A stretch of DNA of 64,000 nucleotides from Halorussus caseinilyticus (GCF_029338395.1 NZ_CP119809.1:310001-374000); one strand, 5' to 3'; positions 10,153 to 19,890 are shown, counted from the stretch's first letter. Notes: a model not told the origin generated them from the sequence alone. Translations and numbers: made by a program.

Positions 10153-10243
10153 CTGCTGTGCCTCCGGCGAAGTGGTGTCTCTGCTGTCATCTGTCGTGTA
10201 GTCGTGGCTGTTCGCGGTTCGTCTCGTCCGGCCGCGAGCGGCG

Positions 10244-13200
10244 TCACGCGGCCCCTCCGTCCTCGTCTGCCGGGAGCATGTCGTCGGCGTGGATGGCGAT
10301 GCGGACCGGTTTCTGCCACGTAATCGCCGCCATGTGCGCGCCGTTCTTGCCCCATTCCGCGGGGTCCTCGGTTGACTCCCACCCGGACGCGCCGGGCACC
10401 GCGGTTTCGGTGTCGATGTAGCGCAACTCCGAGAGGGGGTCCTCGCCCGCGCCCCCGACGACGTGGCCCCACGAGAGCGCGGCCCACCCGGACTCGGCGT
10501 CGATACCGCCCGACCCGCCGCCTCCGGTGGACCCGTCGCCCGTCCGGATGCCGTCGGGGACGGTCCCCACGTCGCCGTCGCTCACGTCGAGTCCGAGTCG
10601 GGGTTCGCCCGGCGCTTCCTCGACGACGAAGAACCAGCCGAGTTCGTCGTCGCTCCCCGGCGTGCCTCTGGCCTCGTCCACGCCGAGGTCGAACCCGAAG
10701 AACGTCACGTCCGAGTCGAGGTGCCCCCGGAACATCGGGAACGCCACGTCGTCGGCCGTCGGGTCGGGGGCCTCGTCGTTCGTCCCGGTCGGGAGGTCGG
10801 GCACGCGCCCGGTCTGGGTCTGGTCGTCGCCGTCGTCGCCCTCCTCCCCGGGCGCGGCTTTCACGGCGTAAATCGTCGTGTTCGGGTATCTCCGGAGGAG
10901 TTCCCCGCGAATCAGCAGGACGACGTTGCCCTCGCCGCCACCCACTCCGTCACTGGACTCGTCGCCGTCCTCGTCGCGCGCAAGCGGTGCGTCGAGTCGC
11001 TTCGGGTCGCTCCCGACGCCCCACGTGTGGATGGCCTCGATGTCGGCGGGGTCGTCCGGGACCGGGACCGCGCCCTCCGCGCCCCAGAACCGGTCGAAGT
11101 AGGTCCCGCGCATGTCGGTGGGGTACTCGCGCCACCGGAACTCGCGGGCCATCTCGTGGTTCAACCCGACCATGTACGACCGGACGAACTCGGGGTTGGT
11201 TTCGAGGACGCCGATGGAGTCTCGGGGCACGTCGCCGACCCCCGGCAGGAGGTAGTCCTGCGAGAGGTCGGCCAGCGGTTCGTACATCGGCTCGTCGAAC
11301 GTCGGTGCCGCCAGAATCTCGTCGAGGGGGTCCTCGCGGCCGCCGGTCGCGCCGCCGAGCCGTCGGCTGATTCGGCGGGGAACCGCCCGCTCGGGGTCGG
11401 TCGCGTCGAGGAGTGCGGCCTTCGCGCGCCCGAGGTCTATCGGTTCGCCCGCAGACGGTTCGTCGTCGTACGGCGGACAGACGGTCTCGGCCACGCGGGA
11501 CCGGACCGCGTTCCGCCCGGAGTGGCCCATCGTCGCCGCGAGCAGGTCGAAGACGGCGTTCACGTCCCGCCAACTCGTCACGGCCGACTCCACGGGCGCA
11601 CCCGACTCGCGGAGTTCGGCGAGTCGGTCGCCGGTCACGGCGACGAGTCGGCGAATCTCCGCCATCACGTCGGTCGCTCGGGCGTGGGACGACTGGCCGA
11701 CCAGCGTCTTCAAGTCCGCTACGAGTCCGCCCGGACTGCTCGCGGACTCCCCACAGACCGCCCGGCACGCGACTCGCACGTCTTCGACTCCGGTTCCGTC
11801 CGCGGGCAGGTCGTCGGGGACGCCGACGACGACGGCGCAGACCGCGCGGAGTTGCCGGAACGCTCGGGCCGCGAGCGCGACTTCGAAGGTTCTGCACGCC
11901 GCCCGGTAGTCGCCGAAGTTGCCCCTGACGACCGCGGCGTCGTCGGGCGACAGGTCGTCGGCCAGTCGCTCCACGCCGTCGGCGGCGTCCGAGACGGTCT
12001 CGAAGGCCCGAGCGACCGCACCCAAGAAGGCGACGACGCGAGTCGCGTCGTCGCCGTCCTCGACAGTCTCGTCCACGCCAGCGAGCAGGTTGTTCGACCC
12101 GTCGAACTCGCCGCCCTCCTCGCGGCCGACGACTGCGAGTTCGGCCGCGAGGTCGGCGAGAATCGCTCGGAGGCGGGGGTCCTCGACCCCTTCGCGGGTC
12201 TTCTGGACTACCCCTCTGGCGTCTTCGAGCGCCGACCAGCACTCCTCGCGGAGTTCGTCGCCGTCGGTCTTCGCCTCGTCGTGGAGGACCGGGCCGGGCG
12301 ACGACGGGCCGGACTGCCCTCCGACGACTTCGCAGAGTTCGGCGAACCCGCCGTACTCGTAGCCGTCGCGCTTCTCGGGCGTCAGCAGTCTCGCGCCGTC
12401 CGGGAACCCCTCGCGCTCGATGCGGACCGGAGAGGTGCCCTCGCTCGCCGGGTCGAAGGCGTCCACTATCTCCGACTGGTCGGGCGCGGCGTCGCCGATT
12501 CGCCCGGCTATCGGGCCGTCGGGCCGGAGCAGTCGCCGGAGTTCCCGCGAGACGGTGGCCGCGGGGAGTTTGCTGTCCTCGATGGCCCGCCGGAACGTCG
12601 TCGCCTTCTCGTTCCAGCGCGCTCGGTCGTGCATCCCGGCCGTCGCCGACACCGCCTCGGCCGGGGACAGGTCGGTCAACTCGTCGTGCGCGCGGTTGCT
12701 GGCTTCGCGGGCGAGTCGCGCCCGCCGGAGCAGTCGGTTGGCGGCCCGAATCTCGCCCACTTGGTCCCACGCCGACCCGAGCAACTGCTCTTGCTGGTCG
12801 CGGACCACCTCGGCACCGAACCCGGCCGCGATGCGGTGGCGCGGGTCCACGTTGAGTTCGCGAACCCACGACGACCCCGAGTCGGGAATCTCGCTCACGT
12901 CGGCGTGGTACTTGCCGTAGGTCGGCGGGCCGAACGTCGGCGTGCCGTCGCCGTCGGGGTCGTCGGCGTTGGCGAGCGCGGTCAGTTCCGCGCGCATCTC
13001 GTCGGGGTAGCGCAGTCGGTCGAGTTCCGCCGACTTGAGCGCGCCTTCGAGTCGAACGTCGGTCGGCGTCCGGCGAGTCGAGAGGGCTTCGACGCCGGGG
13101 TCGCTGGCGTCCACGTCGCGGTAGCCGAGTCCGGCGAGGACCTCGGGTTCGAGTTCCCGGACCAGCGACTCGAAGTCCCCCTCCCGGCCCGTGCTGAACT

Positions 13201-14065
13201 CCCAACTGTGGTACACCGGGAGTTCGATGCGGTCGCCGAGACCGTCGAGGCTCCACGCCATCGCCACGTCGTCCGAGCGACGGGTTCCGTCGCTCTCGCC
13301 GCCGGAGTCGCTTCCGCCCGAGTCATCTCCACTCCCGGAGTCGCTACCTCCCCCGGAGTCGCCGCCCGACTCCGGGTACGGTTCCTCGCCGAGACCCGCG
13401 AGTTTGCCGGGTTCGAACGTCGGTACGACGCAGGCGTGGTAGGACTTCCCCGGTTCGAGTCGCCGCGGCGCGACCAGTCTGGCGACGGTCTTGGTGGAGT
13501 TGGCTTCGAGTTCGTCGCGCACCGGGTCGCCCCCGGAACTCCCCGCGCCGACGACTTGGGCGTGCGCCCACGCCCACGAGTTCGTCGGGTCGGGGAGTTC
13601 CCGCGCGGGGTCGGCCGGACCGCCGATGGTCAGCGTCGGGAGCGGTTTCTCGCCGGACGCCGACAGCTCGACGCCCTCCTGCTGTTCGACCACGACGAGG
13701 CAGAACCACGGCCGGAGTTTCCCCTCGCCGTCGGCCGACACCGGACTGAAAAGCCACGGCAGGTCGGGCCGGTCGAACTCCACCATCGGGAAGTAGTTCG
13801 GCGCGAAGTCGCCGGTGTCGGGTTCGGGTTCCATCCGGACGACCTGTCGGCCGTCGATGCCGACCACGTCTCCGGGACCGTACATGTCAACGTCGAGCGA
13901 GACGGTCTCCTCGCGCGAGTCGCCCTTGCCCTCGCCGCGGAGGGTGAGCGACACCGACAGCGCGCCGGGGTCCGGAATCGGGTCCGCCAGCGTCTCGGCG
14001 TCGGGCGGTTGGTACCCCTCCCGAACCCACGGCAGGAACTCGTAGCGGGCGGCGTCGTCGCTCAC
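10244..14065 (-). CDS. 1273-aa conserved protein of unknown function (giant operon, gene 3)
   Basis: It starts with GTG at 14065, overlapping the upstream stop as GTGA, with a GGGGAGG Shine-Dalgarno inside the upstream gene. No signal peptide or membrane segment is seen. The N-terminal region contains YEFLPWVREGY, then MYGPGDVVGIDGRQVVR and APNYFPMVEFDRPDLPWLFS. This block resembles, from memory, N-termini of uncharacterised bacterial proteins that occur in similar clusters. Residues ~230-267 are a low-complexity Gly/Ser/Asp linker. The middle is alpha-helical and acidic. Near the C-terminus lie YMVGLNHEMAREFRWREYPT and RGTYFDRFWG, followed by a beta-rich end with PMFRGHLDSDVTFFGFDL. No enzymatic motif was recognised. 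It is translated together with the DUF6603-type gene before it, suggesting the two act together. Confidence 0.8.
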   Translation of the reverse strand: MSDDAARYEFLPWVREGYQPPDAETLADPIPDPGALSVSLTLRGEGKGDSREETVSLDVDMYGPGDVVGIDGRQVVRMEPEPDTGDFAPNYFPMVEFDRPDLPWLFSPVSADGEGKLRPWFCLVVVEQQEGVELSASGEKPLPTLTIGGPADPARELPDPTNSWAWAHAQVVGAGSSGGDPVRDELEANSTKTVARLVAPRRLEPGKSYHACVVPTFEPGKLAGLGEEPYPESGGDSGGGSDSGSGDDSGGSDSGGESDGTRRSDDVAMAWSLDGLGDRIELPVYHSWEFSTGREGDFESLVRELEPEVLAGLGYRDVDASDPGVEALSTRRTPTDVRLEGALKSAELDRLRYPDEMRAELTALANADDPDGDGTPTFGPPTYGKYHADVSEIPDSGSSWVRELNVDPRHRIAAGFGAEVVRDQQEQLLGSAWDQVGEIRAANRLLRRARLAREASNRAHDELTDLSPAEAVSATAGMHDRARWNEKATTFRRAIEDSKLPAATVSRELRRLLRPDGPIAGRIGDAAPDQSEIVDAFDPASEGTSPVRIEREGFPDGARLLTPEKRDGYEYGGFAELCEVVGGQSGPSSPGPVLHDEAKTDGDELREECWSALEDARGVVQKTREGVEDPRLRAILADLAAELAVVGREEGGEFDGSNNLLAGVDETVEDGDDATRVVAFLGAVARAFETVSDAADGVERLADDLSPDDAAVVRGNFGDYRAACRTFEVALAARAFRQLRAVCAVVVGVPDDLPADGTGVEDVRVACRAVCGESASSPGGLVADLKTLVGQSSHARATDVMAEIRRLVAVTGDRLAELRESGAPVESAVTSWRDVNAVFDLLAATMGHSGRNAVRSRVAETVCPPYDDEPSAGEPIDLGRAKAALLDATDPERAVPRRISRRLGGATGGREDPLDEILAAPTFDEPMYEPLADLSQDYLLPGVGDVPRDSIGVLETNPEFVRSYMVGLNHEMAREFRWREYPTDMRGTYFDRFWGAEGAVPVPDDPADIEAIHTWGVGSDPKRLDAPLARDEDGDESSDGVGGGEGNVVLLIRGELLRRYPNTTIYAVKAAPGEEGDDGDDQTQTGRVPDLPTGTNDEAPDPTADDVAFPMFRGHLDSDVTFFGFDLGVDEARGTPGSDDELGWFFVVEEAPGEPRLGLDVSDGDVGTVPDGIRTGDGSTGGGGSGGIDAESGWAALSWGHVVGGAGEDPLSELRYIDTETAVPGASGWESTEDPAEWGKNGAHMAAITWQKPVRIAIHADDMLPADEDGGAA

Positions 14066-17000
14066 GCCGACCCTCCCCGACCCGCCGCGTCGAGTTCGTG
14101 GACGCCGACCACCCGGAGCGACCCGGCCTTCCGGGGGTTGGACTCGACGTAGGCCCGCATCGCTTGCTCGGCCTCGACGTAGGTGGTCCCGCCGTCCGGG
14201 ACGCCCTCTACCTGCTCGTTTCGGGTCATGTCGTCGTCGGCGACGACGTACTTCGCGTCCTCGACAGTGACCTGCTGGGCGTTCTCGTCGGCGAACTTGG
14301 CTCGCCCGGTGGTTCTGGCGTCGCTCTTTGCGACCGCGCTCGCGTCGGCTAGTTGCGCTGCTGTGTCGATTGTCATTGTTCCGAGTCCCTGCTCGACGCG
14401 GTAGGCGTCCCGCGAGCGGTCCACGTAGCTACACTCGAAAGTGAGCGTCTGTGTGGCGGACACCGAGTCGTCGGTCGCACCGCCGTAGTCGAGTCGGTCG
14501 TTGGTCACGTCCCGGCCCGCCTCGTACTTCTCGAAGGAGGGTCGCGAGAGCTTCTCGTCTCCGCTCATCTCGAAGTACTGGGCGGGCGCGAACTTCTCGC
14601 GCAGTGGGTCGGGACCGCTCCGGCCCCCGGCCGGTTCGCCGTCCACGCTGACCGCGGTCACGTCGAACCGGGTGAAGTCGGCGGGTTCGTTCTCGCCGAA
14701 CTTCTCGATGGCGACGCCGAGCGGAACGACCTGCTGGCGCACCTGCACGTGACCCAGCGGGTGGGCCAACAGTCGCTTCTCGTCGTCGGGAATCTCGCGC
14801 AGGCCGACCAGCGACTCGCCGCCCTCGGGTATCTGGGTGGCCCAGTTTCGGTTGTCGGCCAGCGCGGACTTCACCTTCGGCATGAGGTTGGCTGGCGGGA
14901 GTTGCGACCCGCTACCGTCGTCGCCGACCGTGATGTCCACCGACACCGACGGCGACAGCAGGCCGAGGTCGAGCGTGACCTTCCCCCAGATGCGCCACGG
15001 CGACGGTCCCGAGAGCGTCCCGTCGAGCGAGACGCCGAGGTCCCCGATGGGCGTCGAGAAGATGAGATGGGCCGCGATGTCGAGGTAGAACTTGAACGGG
15101 TCGAACTGGACCAGTGCGTCGAACCCGAGGTGACCGTCCACGCCGAACCCGCCCGCAGAGGCGTGGAGGTCGATGGCCGCGCCCGCTTGGACCGTGTTCG
15201 AGGTGATGGCGAAGTACGCCGAGGCGCGCAGGGTGGGGTTGTCGCCCTCCACGAGGTCGATGGCGAGACGTTTCACGTCGGGGAACGCGTCCGGCGGGTC
15301 GAACCGCGGGTTGAACCCGCCGACCGACAGCAGGAACGCCGAGTCGTCGCCCCACCGCGACCGCATCGCCATCCCGCCGGTCATCGGGAAGGTGACGACC
15401 CGCGAGTCGTAGAGCGAGGCGTCTAACCCCGCCTTCTTCTCGGTGAAGTTTATCGACCCCAGCACGTTCATCTGGATGAACACCAGCGCGGCCTCCTCGT
15501 CGGGCAACACCGCGCGCAGTCGTCCGAGGAGAATCACCCGGAGCGGGTCGGGCAGTTCCAGAATCACGCCGAGCGAGGCGGTGACGATGGTCGGCGACCC
15601 CCATCCGGCCTTCAGCATCGGGCCGAAGACGTGCTGGCCGCGGGTCGGCGGGAAGATTTCCCGCAGGTCGCTCACGATTCGCTGAGCGTTCGCCACCGGG
15701 TCCTTCGGGAAGAGGACCGAGTTCATCCCGCCGTTCCGGACGCCCTTGCGAAGCACGTCGATTTGGGTCGAGCGGTTGACGCCGAGCAAGCCCCCGACGC
15801 CGTTGAGCGTGAACCCGAACCCGAGTTGGACCGGCGGGAACTCCCCGGAGACGATGAGCAACATAGAGAAGCCGTCGGACCCGTCGGGGAGTTCGGTCGT
15901 GACCAACCCGATTGCGTTCAGCGTGAGTTTGCCGACCTGTAACTGGACGGCCCCCGCGTACCGCTCGTTCTCCGAGTCGAAGTAGAGGTAGCCGCCACCG
16001 GTCACGCCGCCAGCGTCGATGGAGACGCCGATGCCGTCCGGCGGTTTGAACCCGAGACCGAGGTCCACCGGACCGAGGTTGCCCGCCGACCCGCCGGGGA
16101 AGCCAACGTCGGTCTCGATGCCCAACTTCTCGACGTTGCCCGAGATTGGGCCGAGTTCGACGCCCGCGGACGCCGACGCCGACGCGGAGAGTCCGGTCTC
16201 GCCGGGACCGAGCGAGAGGTGGATGGCGTTCAGCACCGCGGGTCCGAGGTCTGCGTGTTGGGCGAGCGACACCTCTAGACTCCCGCCGCGCTCGAAGTAG
16301 AGACCGCTCTTCGAGGACCAACCGACTTCGGTGTCGAAGTCGTAGCTGATGCCGTCCTCGGGCAGGACTTTTCGGAGGAAGCCGTCGCCCTCCTCGGGGT
16401 CGATTGCGAGTCTCCCCCGCGCGGGAAGCCCGATTTCGTAACTGAACGACGGGTCGCCGCCCGACCCGAGTTCCGCGTCTATCCGCGCCCGGACCGCTAT
16501 CGACCCGACAGACACGCGGGTCCCGCCGGGCGCTTCGAGCAAGGTCGTGTCGTCTCCCTCGGCGTTCGACGGCGAGTACTCGATGCCCGCCTCGCCGTGG
16601 AGCGACCCCAACGGGTCGCCGTCGTCTATCGCCTCGAACGACACGTCGTCGGGTCTGAGGACCACTCCCTGATTGTCCACCTTCCCGGACACGTTCGTCT
16701 CGAACGACCACCCGTCGCCAAGGTCGATGGACTCGGAGAGACCCGCCGTGCCGTAGGGGACGACGCCGAGTCCGGGAACGCCGCCTTTCGGGACGGGGAG
16801 GACTCGGACGCCCGCCTCGCTCGTCCCCGAATCGAGTATCAACACCGGGACGCGGAGTTGCGGGAGGTCGGCGTCGTCGCCGCCGAGGGCGGTTCGTGCC
16901 GTCTCGTCCGGGATTTCGAGACCCGCGGGGACGCCCAACCCTTGCAGGAGTCCACGGAACAGTTCGAGCGCCCGCGCCTCGGTGAACTCGCCGTCGCCCC

Positions 17001-17550
17001 AGTTCGCCAGCAGGACGGGGATACTGCCGGGGTCGGCGAACACGTCGCCGACGGCCGAGAAGTCGAGTTCTCGCTCGTCGCCCTCGCCGGTGTACTTCAC
17101 GACGCCGAGCATCGCCAGCACGTTGTGGACGACGGGGTGGTAATCGTCGAGGTACGTCAACAGGAGGTAGTCAAGCAGTCGCTCGCCCGCGTCGGCGGCG
17201 TCCGCGGCGTCGGTGTCCTGTGCCACCTCGCCGAACGCCTCGACGGACTCGACCACCGCGACCAACCCGTCCATCAGGTCGGGCACGTCGCCGATGTCCG
17301 GCGGGCCGTTCTCCACGACCCGTTCGTACAGTTTCGTGGCCGACGAGACGATTTCCTCGACCTCTTTCTCGACCGTCTCGAAGTCGTCGCCGAACAGTTC
17401 CCGACCGACACCGGCCTCCCGCATGAGGAAGGCCACACCGTCGAAGCCCGCCTGCTGGTCTTCGCCCGCTCTCACGAGGGGTTCGACCGTCCGGGTCAGT
17501 TCCGTGAGCAGGACTGCCGCGGTGTCCTGCCGATTTTGCTCGTCGCTCAT
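14062..17550 (-). CDS. DUF6603-type 1162-aa protein (giant operon, gene 2)
   Basis: The ATG at 17550 overlaps the upstream stop as ATGA, and its own stop overlaps the next GTG. Residues 1-~210 are helical and acidic. From ~300 to ~930 the protein is dominated by amphipathic beta-strands and glycine turns, with landmarks PVQLGFGFTLNGVGGLLGVNR, FGPMLKAGWGSPTIV and GHLGFDALVQFDPFKFYLDI. This pattern fits the DUF6603 family as I remember it, found in bacteria and some archaea and not functionally assigned. The C-terminal ~200 residues are a polar extension. No signal peptide was found. The long beta series could form a barrel, a solenoid or a lipid-binding groove; haloarchaea have no outer membrane, so a porin role is unlikely. 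The family call is fairly confident; the role is unknown. Confidence 0.8.
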   Translation of the reverse strand: MSDEQNRQDTAAVLLTELTRTVEPLVRAGEDQQAGFDGVAFLMREAGVGRELFGDDFETVEKEVEEIVSSATKLYERVVENGPPDIGDVPDLMDGLVAVVESVEAFGEVAQDTDAADAADAGERLLDYLLLTYLDDYHPVVHNVLAMLGVVKYTGEGDERELDFSAVGDVFADPGSIPVLLANWGDGEFTEARALELFRGLLQGLGVPAGLEIPDETARTALGGDDADLPQLRVPVLILDSGTSEAGVRVLPVPKGGVPGLGVVPYGTAGLSESIDLGDGWSFETNVSGKVDNQGVVLRPDDVSFEAIDDGDPLGSLHGEAGIEYSPSNAEGDDTTLLEAPGGTRVSVGSIAVRARIDAELGSGGDPSFSYEIGLPARGRLAIDPEEGDGFLRKVLPEDGISYDFDTEVGWSSKSGLYFERGGSLEVSLAQHADLGPAVLNAIHLSLGPGETGLSASASASAGVELGPISGNVEKLGIETDVGFPGGSAGNLGPVDLGLGFKPPDGIGVSIDAGGVTGGGYLYFDSENERYAGAVQLQVGKLTLNAIGLVTTELPDGSDGFSMLLIVSGEFPPVQLGFGFTLNGVGGLLGVNRSTQIDVLRKGVRNGGMNSVLFPKDPVANAQRIVSDLREIFPPTRGQHVFGPMLKAGWGSPTIVTASLGVILELPDPLRVILLGRLRAVLPDEEAALVFIQMNVLGSINFTEKKAGLDASLYDSRVVTFPMTGGMAMRSRWGDDSAFLLSVGGFNPRFDPPDAFPDVKRLAIDLVEGDNPTLRASAYFAITSNTVQAGAAIDLHASAGGFGVDGHLGFDALVQFDPFKFYLDIAAHLIFSTPIGDLGVSLDGTLSGPSPWRIWGKVTLDLGLLSPSVSVDITVGDDGSGSQLPPANLMPKVKSALADNRNWATQIPEGGESLVGLREIPDDEKRLLAHPLGHVQVRQQVVPLGVAIEKFGENEPADFTRFDVTAVSVDGEPAGGRSGPDPLREKFAPAQYFEMSGDEKLSRPSFEKYEAGRDVTNDRLDYGGATDDSVSATQTLTFECSYVDRSRDAYRVEQGLGTMTIDTAAQLADASAVAKSDARTTGRAKFADENAQQVTVEDAKYVVADDDMTRNEQVEGVPDGGTTYVEAEQAMRAYVESNPRKAGSLRVVGVHELDAAGRGGSA

Positions 17551-19757
17551 GGGAAATCTATAACCTTCCTTTCACGAACCATCGTCGGTAGTCGGTTGTA
17601 CGCCCGCGAGTACTGGTCGGCGGTACTCGCACGAATCATCGGACCTATCGAGTCCGACTCGGTGTCTTTCAGCGAACTCGGGACGATTCCAATCTCCAGA
17701 TAGTGTTTCCTGTCTTTTTCGAGCAACGAGCGCTCGATGCCCAGCAGGTCCTTGATACTGAACGGGTTCTCGCTGGGGTCCTCGAAGATTTCGATGGCCC
17801 ACTTCGACGGCTTCGTCGGTGTCGCGTACGCCCCCGGACTCAGTTTCGTACTGAGCGGCGGCGGGTCCGCCGTATTGCTCACGTGGGCGGTGTTCGCGAG
17901 GTGAACGATATGCTGGAACGGCCTGACTTCGTACTCGTTGCCCAAATCGACTATCGGCTGAACGAACACGTCCGTCGCGGAGGCGACGACCACCTCGTCT
18001 AGTGTAATCTTGAGCATCGACGCGATTCCCTCTCCATCTAGCACGTTGATACTGACCACCTTCTCGTCGGACTGAAAGCCGTAGTACGTCCCAGTCATCC
18101 GGGCGTCGGCGGTTTGGTCGTCATCGTCAGCGCTGTCGTACCCGTAGTAGAACTTGGACGGCTCCGGCGAGTCGATGTCGCCGTGGTTCCGACCGAATGC
18201 GGACCGCCGGACCCACTGAAGGAGCGCCGAGTCCGCGGTCAGTGCCGCGACCGACTCCCCGCTGATGAACATGATGGCACTGGTGATACCGGCAATCGTC
18301 CATCCGACGGGGTTCGAGGTCCCGGCTAGCAACACGGTCCCGCTGACGATACCGCCGATTGCCCCTAACCCCGCGATGCCGTGTCCGACTGCCACCGAAA
18401 GGTCGTTACGCTCGTAGGCCTCGACCGACTTGTAGAGGGTCATCCCCGCGTCGTAACAGTCCGCCAAGAGACCGACGACGCCCAGTATCTTGTCCGCTAT
18501 CTCGTTTACGGCGACGCTGAAGACGACCTTTGCGACCGACACCGAATCGACCATCATCTTCCCGAGGGTGACGATGTTCTTCCCGAAGTCCTTCAATTCG
18601 TAGTTACCCGACTGATACTCGGAGACGGTCCCGTAGAAGTGGACTGCGCCACCCATGAGAGTGAACAACCCTTTCAGCGCGACTGCACGGCGTTGGATGA
18701 TGTTTCCCGAGTCCGCCCACTCGGTCTCCTCGCTAATCGTGTGGATGACTTTCGCGTTCTTCCCCACGTACGCAGGGACCAGTCCGCCCACCTCCGACCA
18801 CGGAACGTCGCCCGACGCGAGGTCTCCGAGGACCGCGTTCGGCGACGTGGACGGAAGGTGCTTTTTCACCGCCTCCTCGTCGAATACGTTCTCACTCTCG
18901 AAGAGGGGATAGAAGATGGTTCCGAGGGCTTCGAGCGCCTGATTCCGGGTAGTCTCGCGTTCGTAATCTCGGGTCAGTCTGTGGATTACACCGGGAATCA
19001 ACTGCTGGGCGAGTCGGATGAGGTCGTCGACTACGGGGTCGAACTCCTTTTTCAGCTTTCCGGGGGCGTCCGACTGGACGTAACTTTCGTCCAGCGGTTT
19101 GACGAGACCGAAGTTTTCGCCCGAGAGTTTGTTCGCCGGGTCGTCGAAGAAGTCGAGGAACCGGAACGGCAACGAGAACACGAGTTCGGCCAAGAGTTCC
19201 TTTCCGACTCGCGTGTAGTGGAGACCGTTCGTCAACTGGACCGCAACTCGGAGTTGGCTTCTGTAGCTGAGGTCCCTGAACGCGGTAAAGAACGGTTGGT
19301 CGAGCAGGTTCTTCGCGTCGGCAGGCGTCTCAACGTCCGTGCCGCCGTACAGGACGAACTTCCGGAGGTCGTTGGCCTTCTCCTCCACCCTTCGGCGGCG
19401 ACGGTCCACGTCGCGCCCGTGTTGTACGAACGGCGATTGCGAGTTGCCCTGCCCGCTGGCCAGTATCTTCTCGATGTCGTCGCTCCCCTGAATCTTCAGG
19501 GCCGACCGGAGGTCCGAATTGGTCGGGAGTCCATCCTTGTTCTTCCACTCGTCGGTGCGACTCTGAACGAGCAGGTTCTCGATGATTTTCCACAGTAGGT
19601 TTCGATTCCCCTCGACGGCCTGTTTTCGGTTCCATTCGACTACGCTCCTCGCGTATCTCGTGTAGAAACCGTTAGTCGCTTCGAGACCGGACTTCCGGGC
19701 GACGGACTTCCCGTCGGCTTTCTCCTTCGCCTGCTGGGTCTCCTTTTCGCCGGTCAT
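17547..19757 (-). CDS. 736-aa putative pore-forming effector-like protein (giant operon, gene 1)
   Basis: This is the promoter-proximal gene of the operon. The ATG at 19757 is the only good start, and the stop overlaps the next ATG. The protein is less acidic and more lysine-rich than its neighbours. Residues 1-~390 are helical with no recognised domain. Two hydrophobic regions follow, at about 395-435 (VSVAKVVFSVAVNEIADKI, then LGVVGLLAD) and 455-505 (glycine-zipper-like GLGAIGGIVSG, then NPVGWTIAGITSAIMFISG). After these come ALTADSALLQWVRRSAFGR and a beta-rich tail. A hydrophobic glycine-rich hairpin followed by a short L-W-FG motif recalls, from memory, the C-terminal half of VasX/BTH_I2691-type type VI secretion effectors, which are colicin-like pore formers. 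That resemblance is suggestive only. An alternative is a membrane-anchored scaffold. No immunity gene is evident nearby. Confidence 0.7.
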   Translation of the reverse strand: MTGEKETQQAKEKADGKSVARKSGLEATNGFYTRYARSVVEWNRKQAVEGNRNLLWKIIENLLVQSRTDEWKNKDGLPTNSDLRSALKIQGSDDIEKILASGQGNSQSPFVQHGRDVDRRRRRVEEKANDLRKFVLYGGTDVETPADAKNLLDQPFFTAFRDLSYRSQLRVAVQLTNGLHYTRVGKELLAELVFSLPFRFLDFFDDPANKLSGENFGLVKPLDESYVQSDAPGKLKKEFDPVVDDLIRLAQQLIPGVIHRLTRDYERETTRNQALEALGTIFYPLFESENVFDEEAVKKHLPSTSPNAVLGDLASGDVPWSEVGGLVPAYVGKNAKVIHTISEETEWADSGNIIQRRAVALKGLFTLMGGAVHFYGTVSEYQSGNYELKDFGKNIVTLGKMMVDSVSVAKVVFSVAVNEIADKILGVVGLLADCYDAGMTLYKSVEAYERNDLSVAVGHGIAGLGAIGGIVSGTVLLAGTSNPVGWTIAGITSAIMFISGESVAALTADSALLQWVRRSAFGRNHGDIDSPEPSKFYYGYDSADDDDQTADARMTGTYYGFQSDEKVVSINVLDGEGIASMLKITLDEVVVASATDVFVQPIVDLGNEYEVRPFQHIVHLANTAHVSNTADPPPLSTKLSPGAYATPTKPSKWAIEIFEDPSENPFSIKDLLGIERSLLEKDRKHYLEIGIVPSSLKDTESDSIGPMIRASTADQYSRAYNRLPTMVRERKVIDFP

Positions 19758-19879
19758 CCGGAATCGTCTCCGGCGGATTTGCTCCCGGCTAGCGAACCAC
19801 GACGCCGGTACGGGATTCTCAACCGCGCCACGCGTAAAATTCCTATACCCGGTACCATGATACCAGACAAACCTACCAG

Positions 19880-19890
19880 TTTAAATATTT
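19880..19890 (-). promoter_or_regulatory. TATA-like box of the giant-protein operon
   Basis: Reads AAATATTTAAA on the minus strand, in an AT-rich patch within a GC-rich region. The predicted start of transcription, about 25 bp downstream near 19857, leaves a leader of about 100 nt before the ATG at 19757. The gap 19758-19976 holds no supported gene. The motif is nearly palindromic, but no plus-strand gene starts here. Confidence 0.5.

Noticed and set aside
1077-14152. Several long plus-strand frames opposite the giant-protein genes
   Set aside because: They are arginine/proline-rich antisense frames without start signals or recognisable domains; GC-biased third positions make stop codons rare in these frames.
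1086-19757. Contractile injection system or type VI secretion locus
   Set aside because: No sheath, tube, baseplate, VgrG/PAAR or ClpV-type protein is recognisable. Only one gene is effector-like, so the system type stays open.
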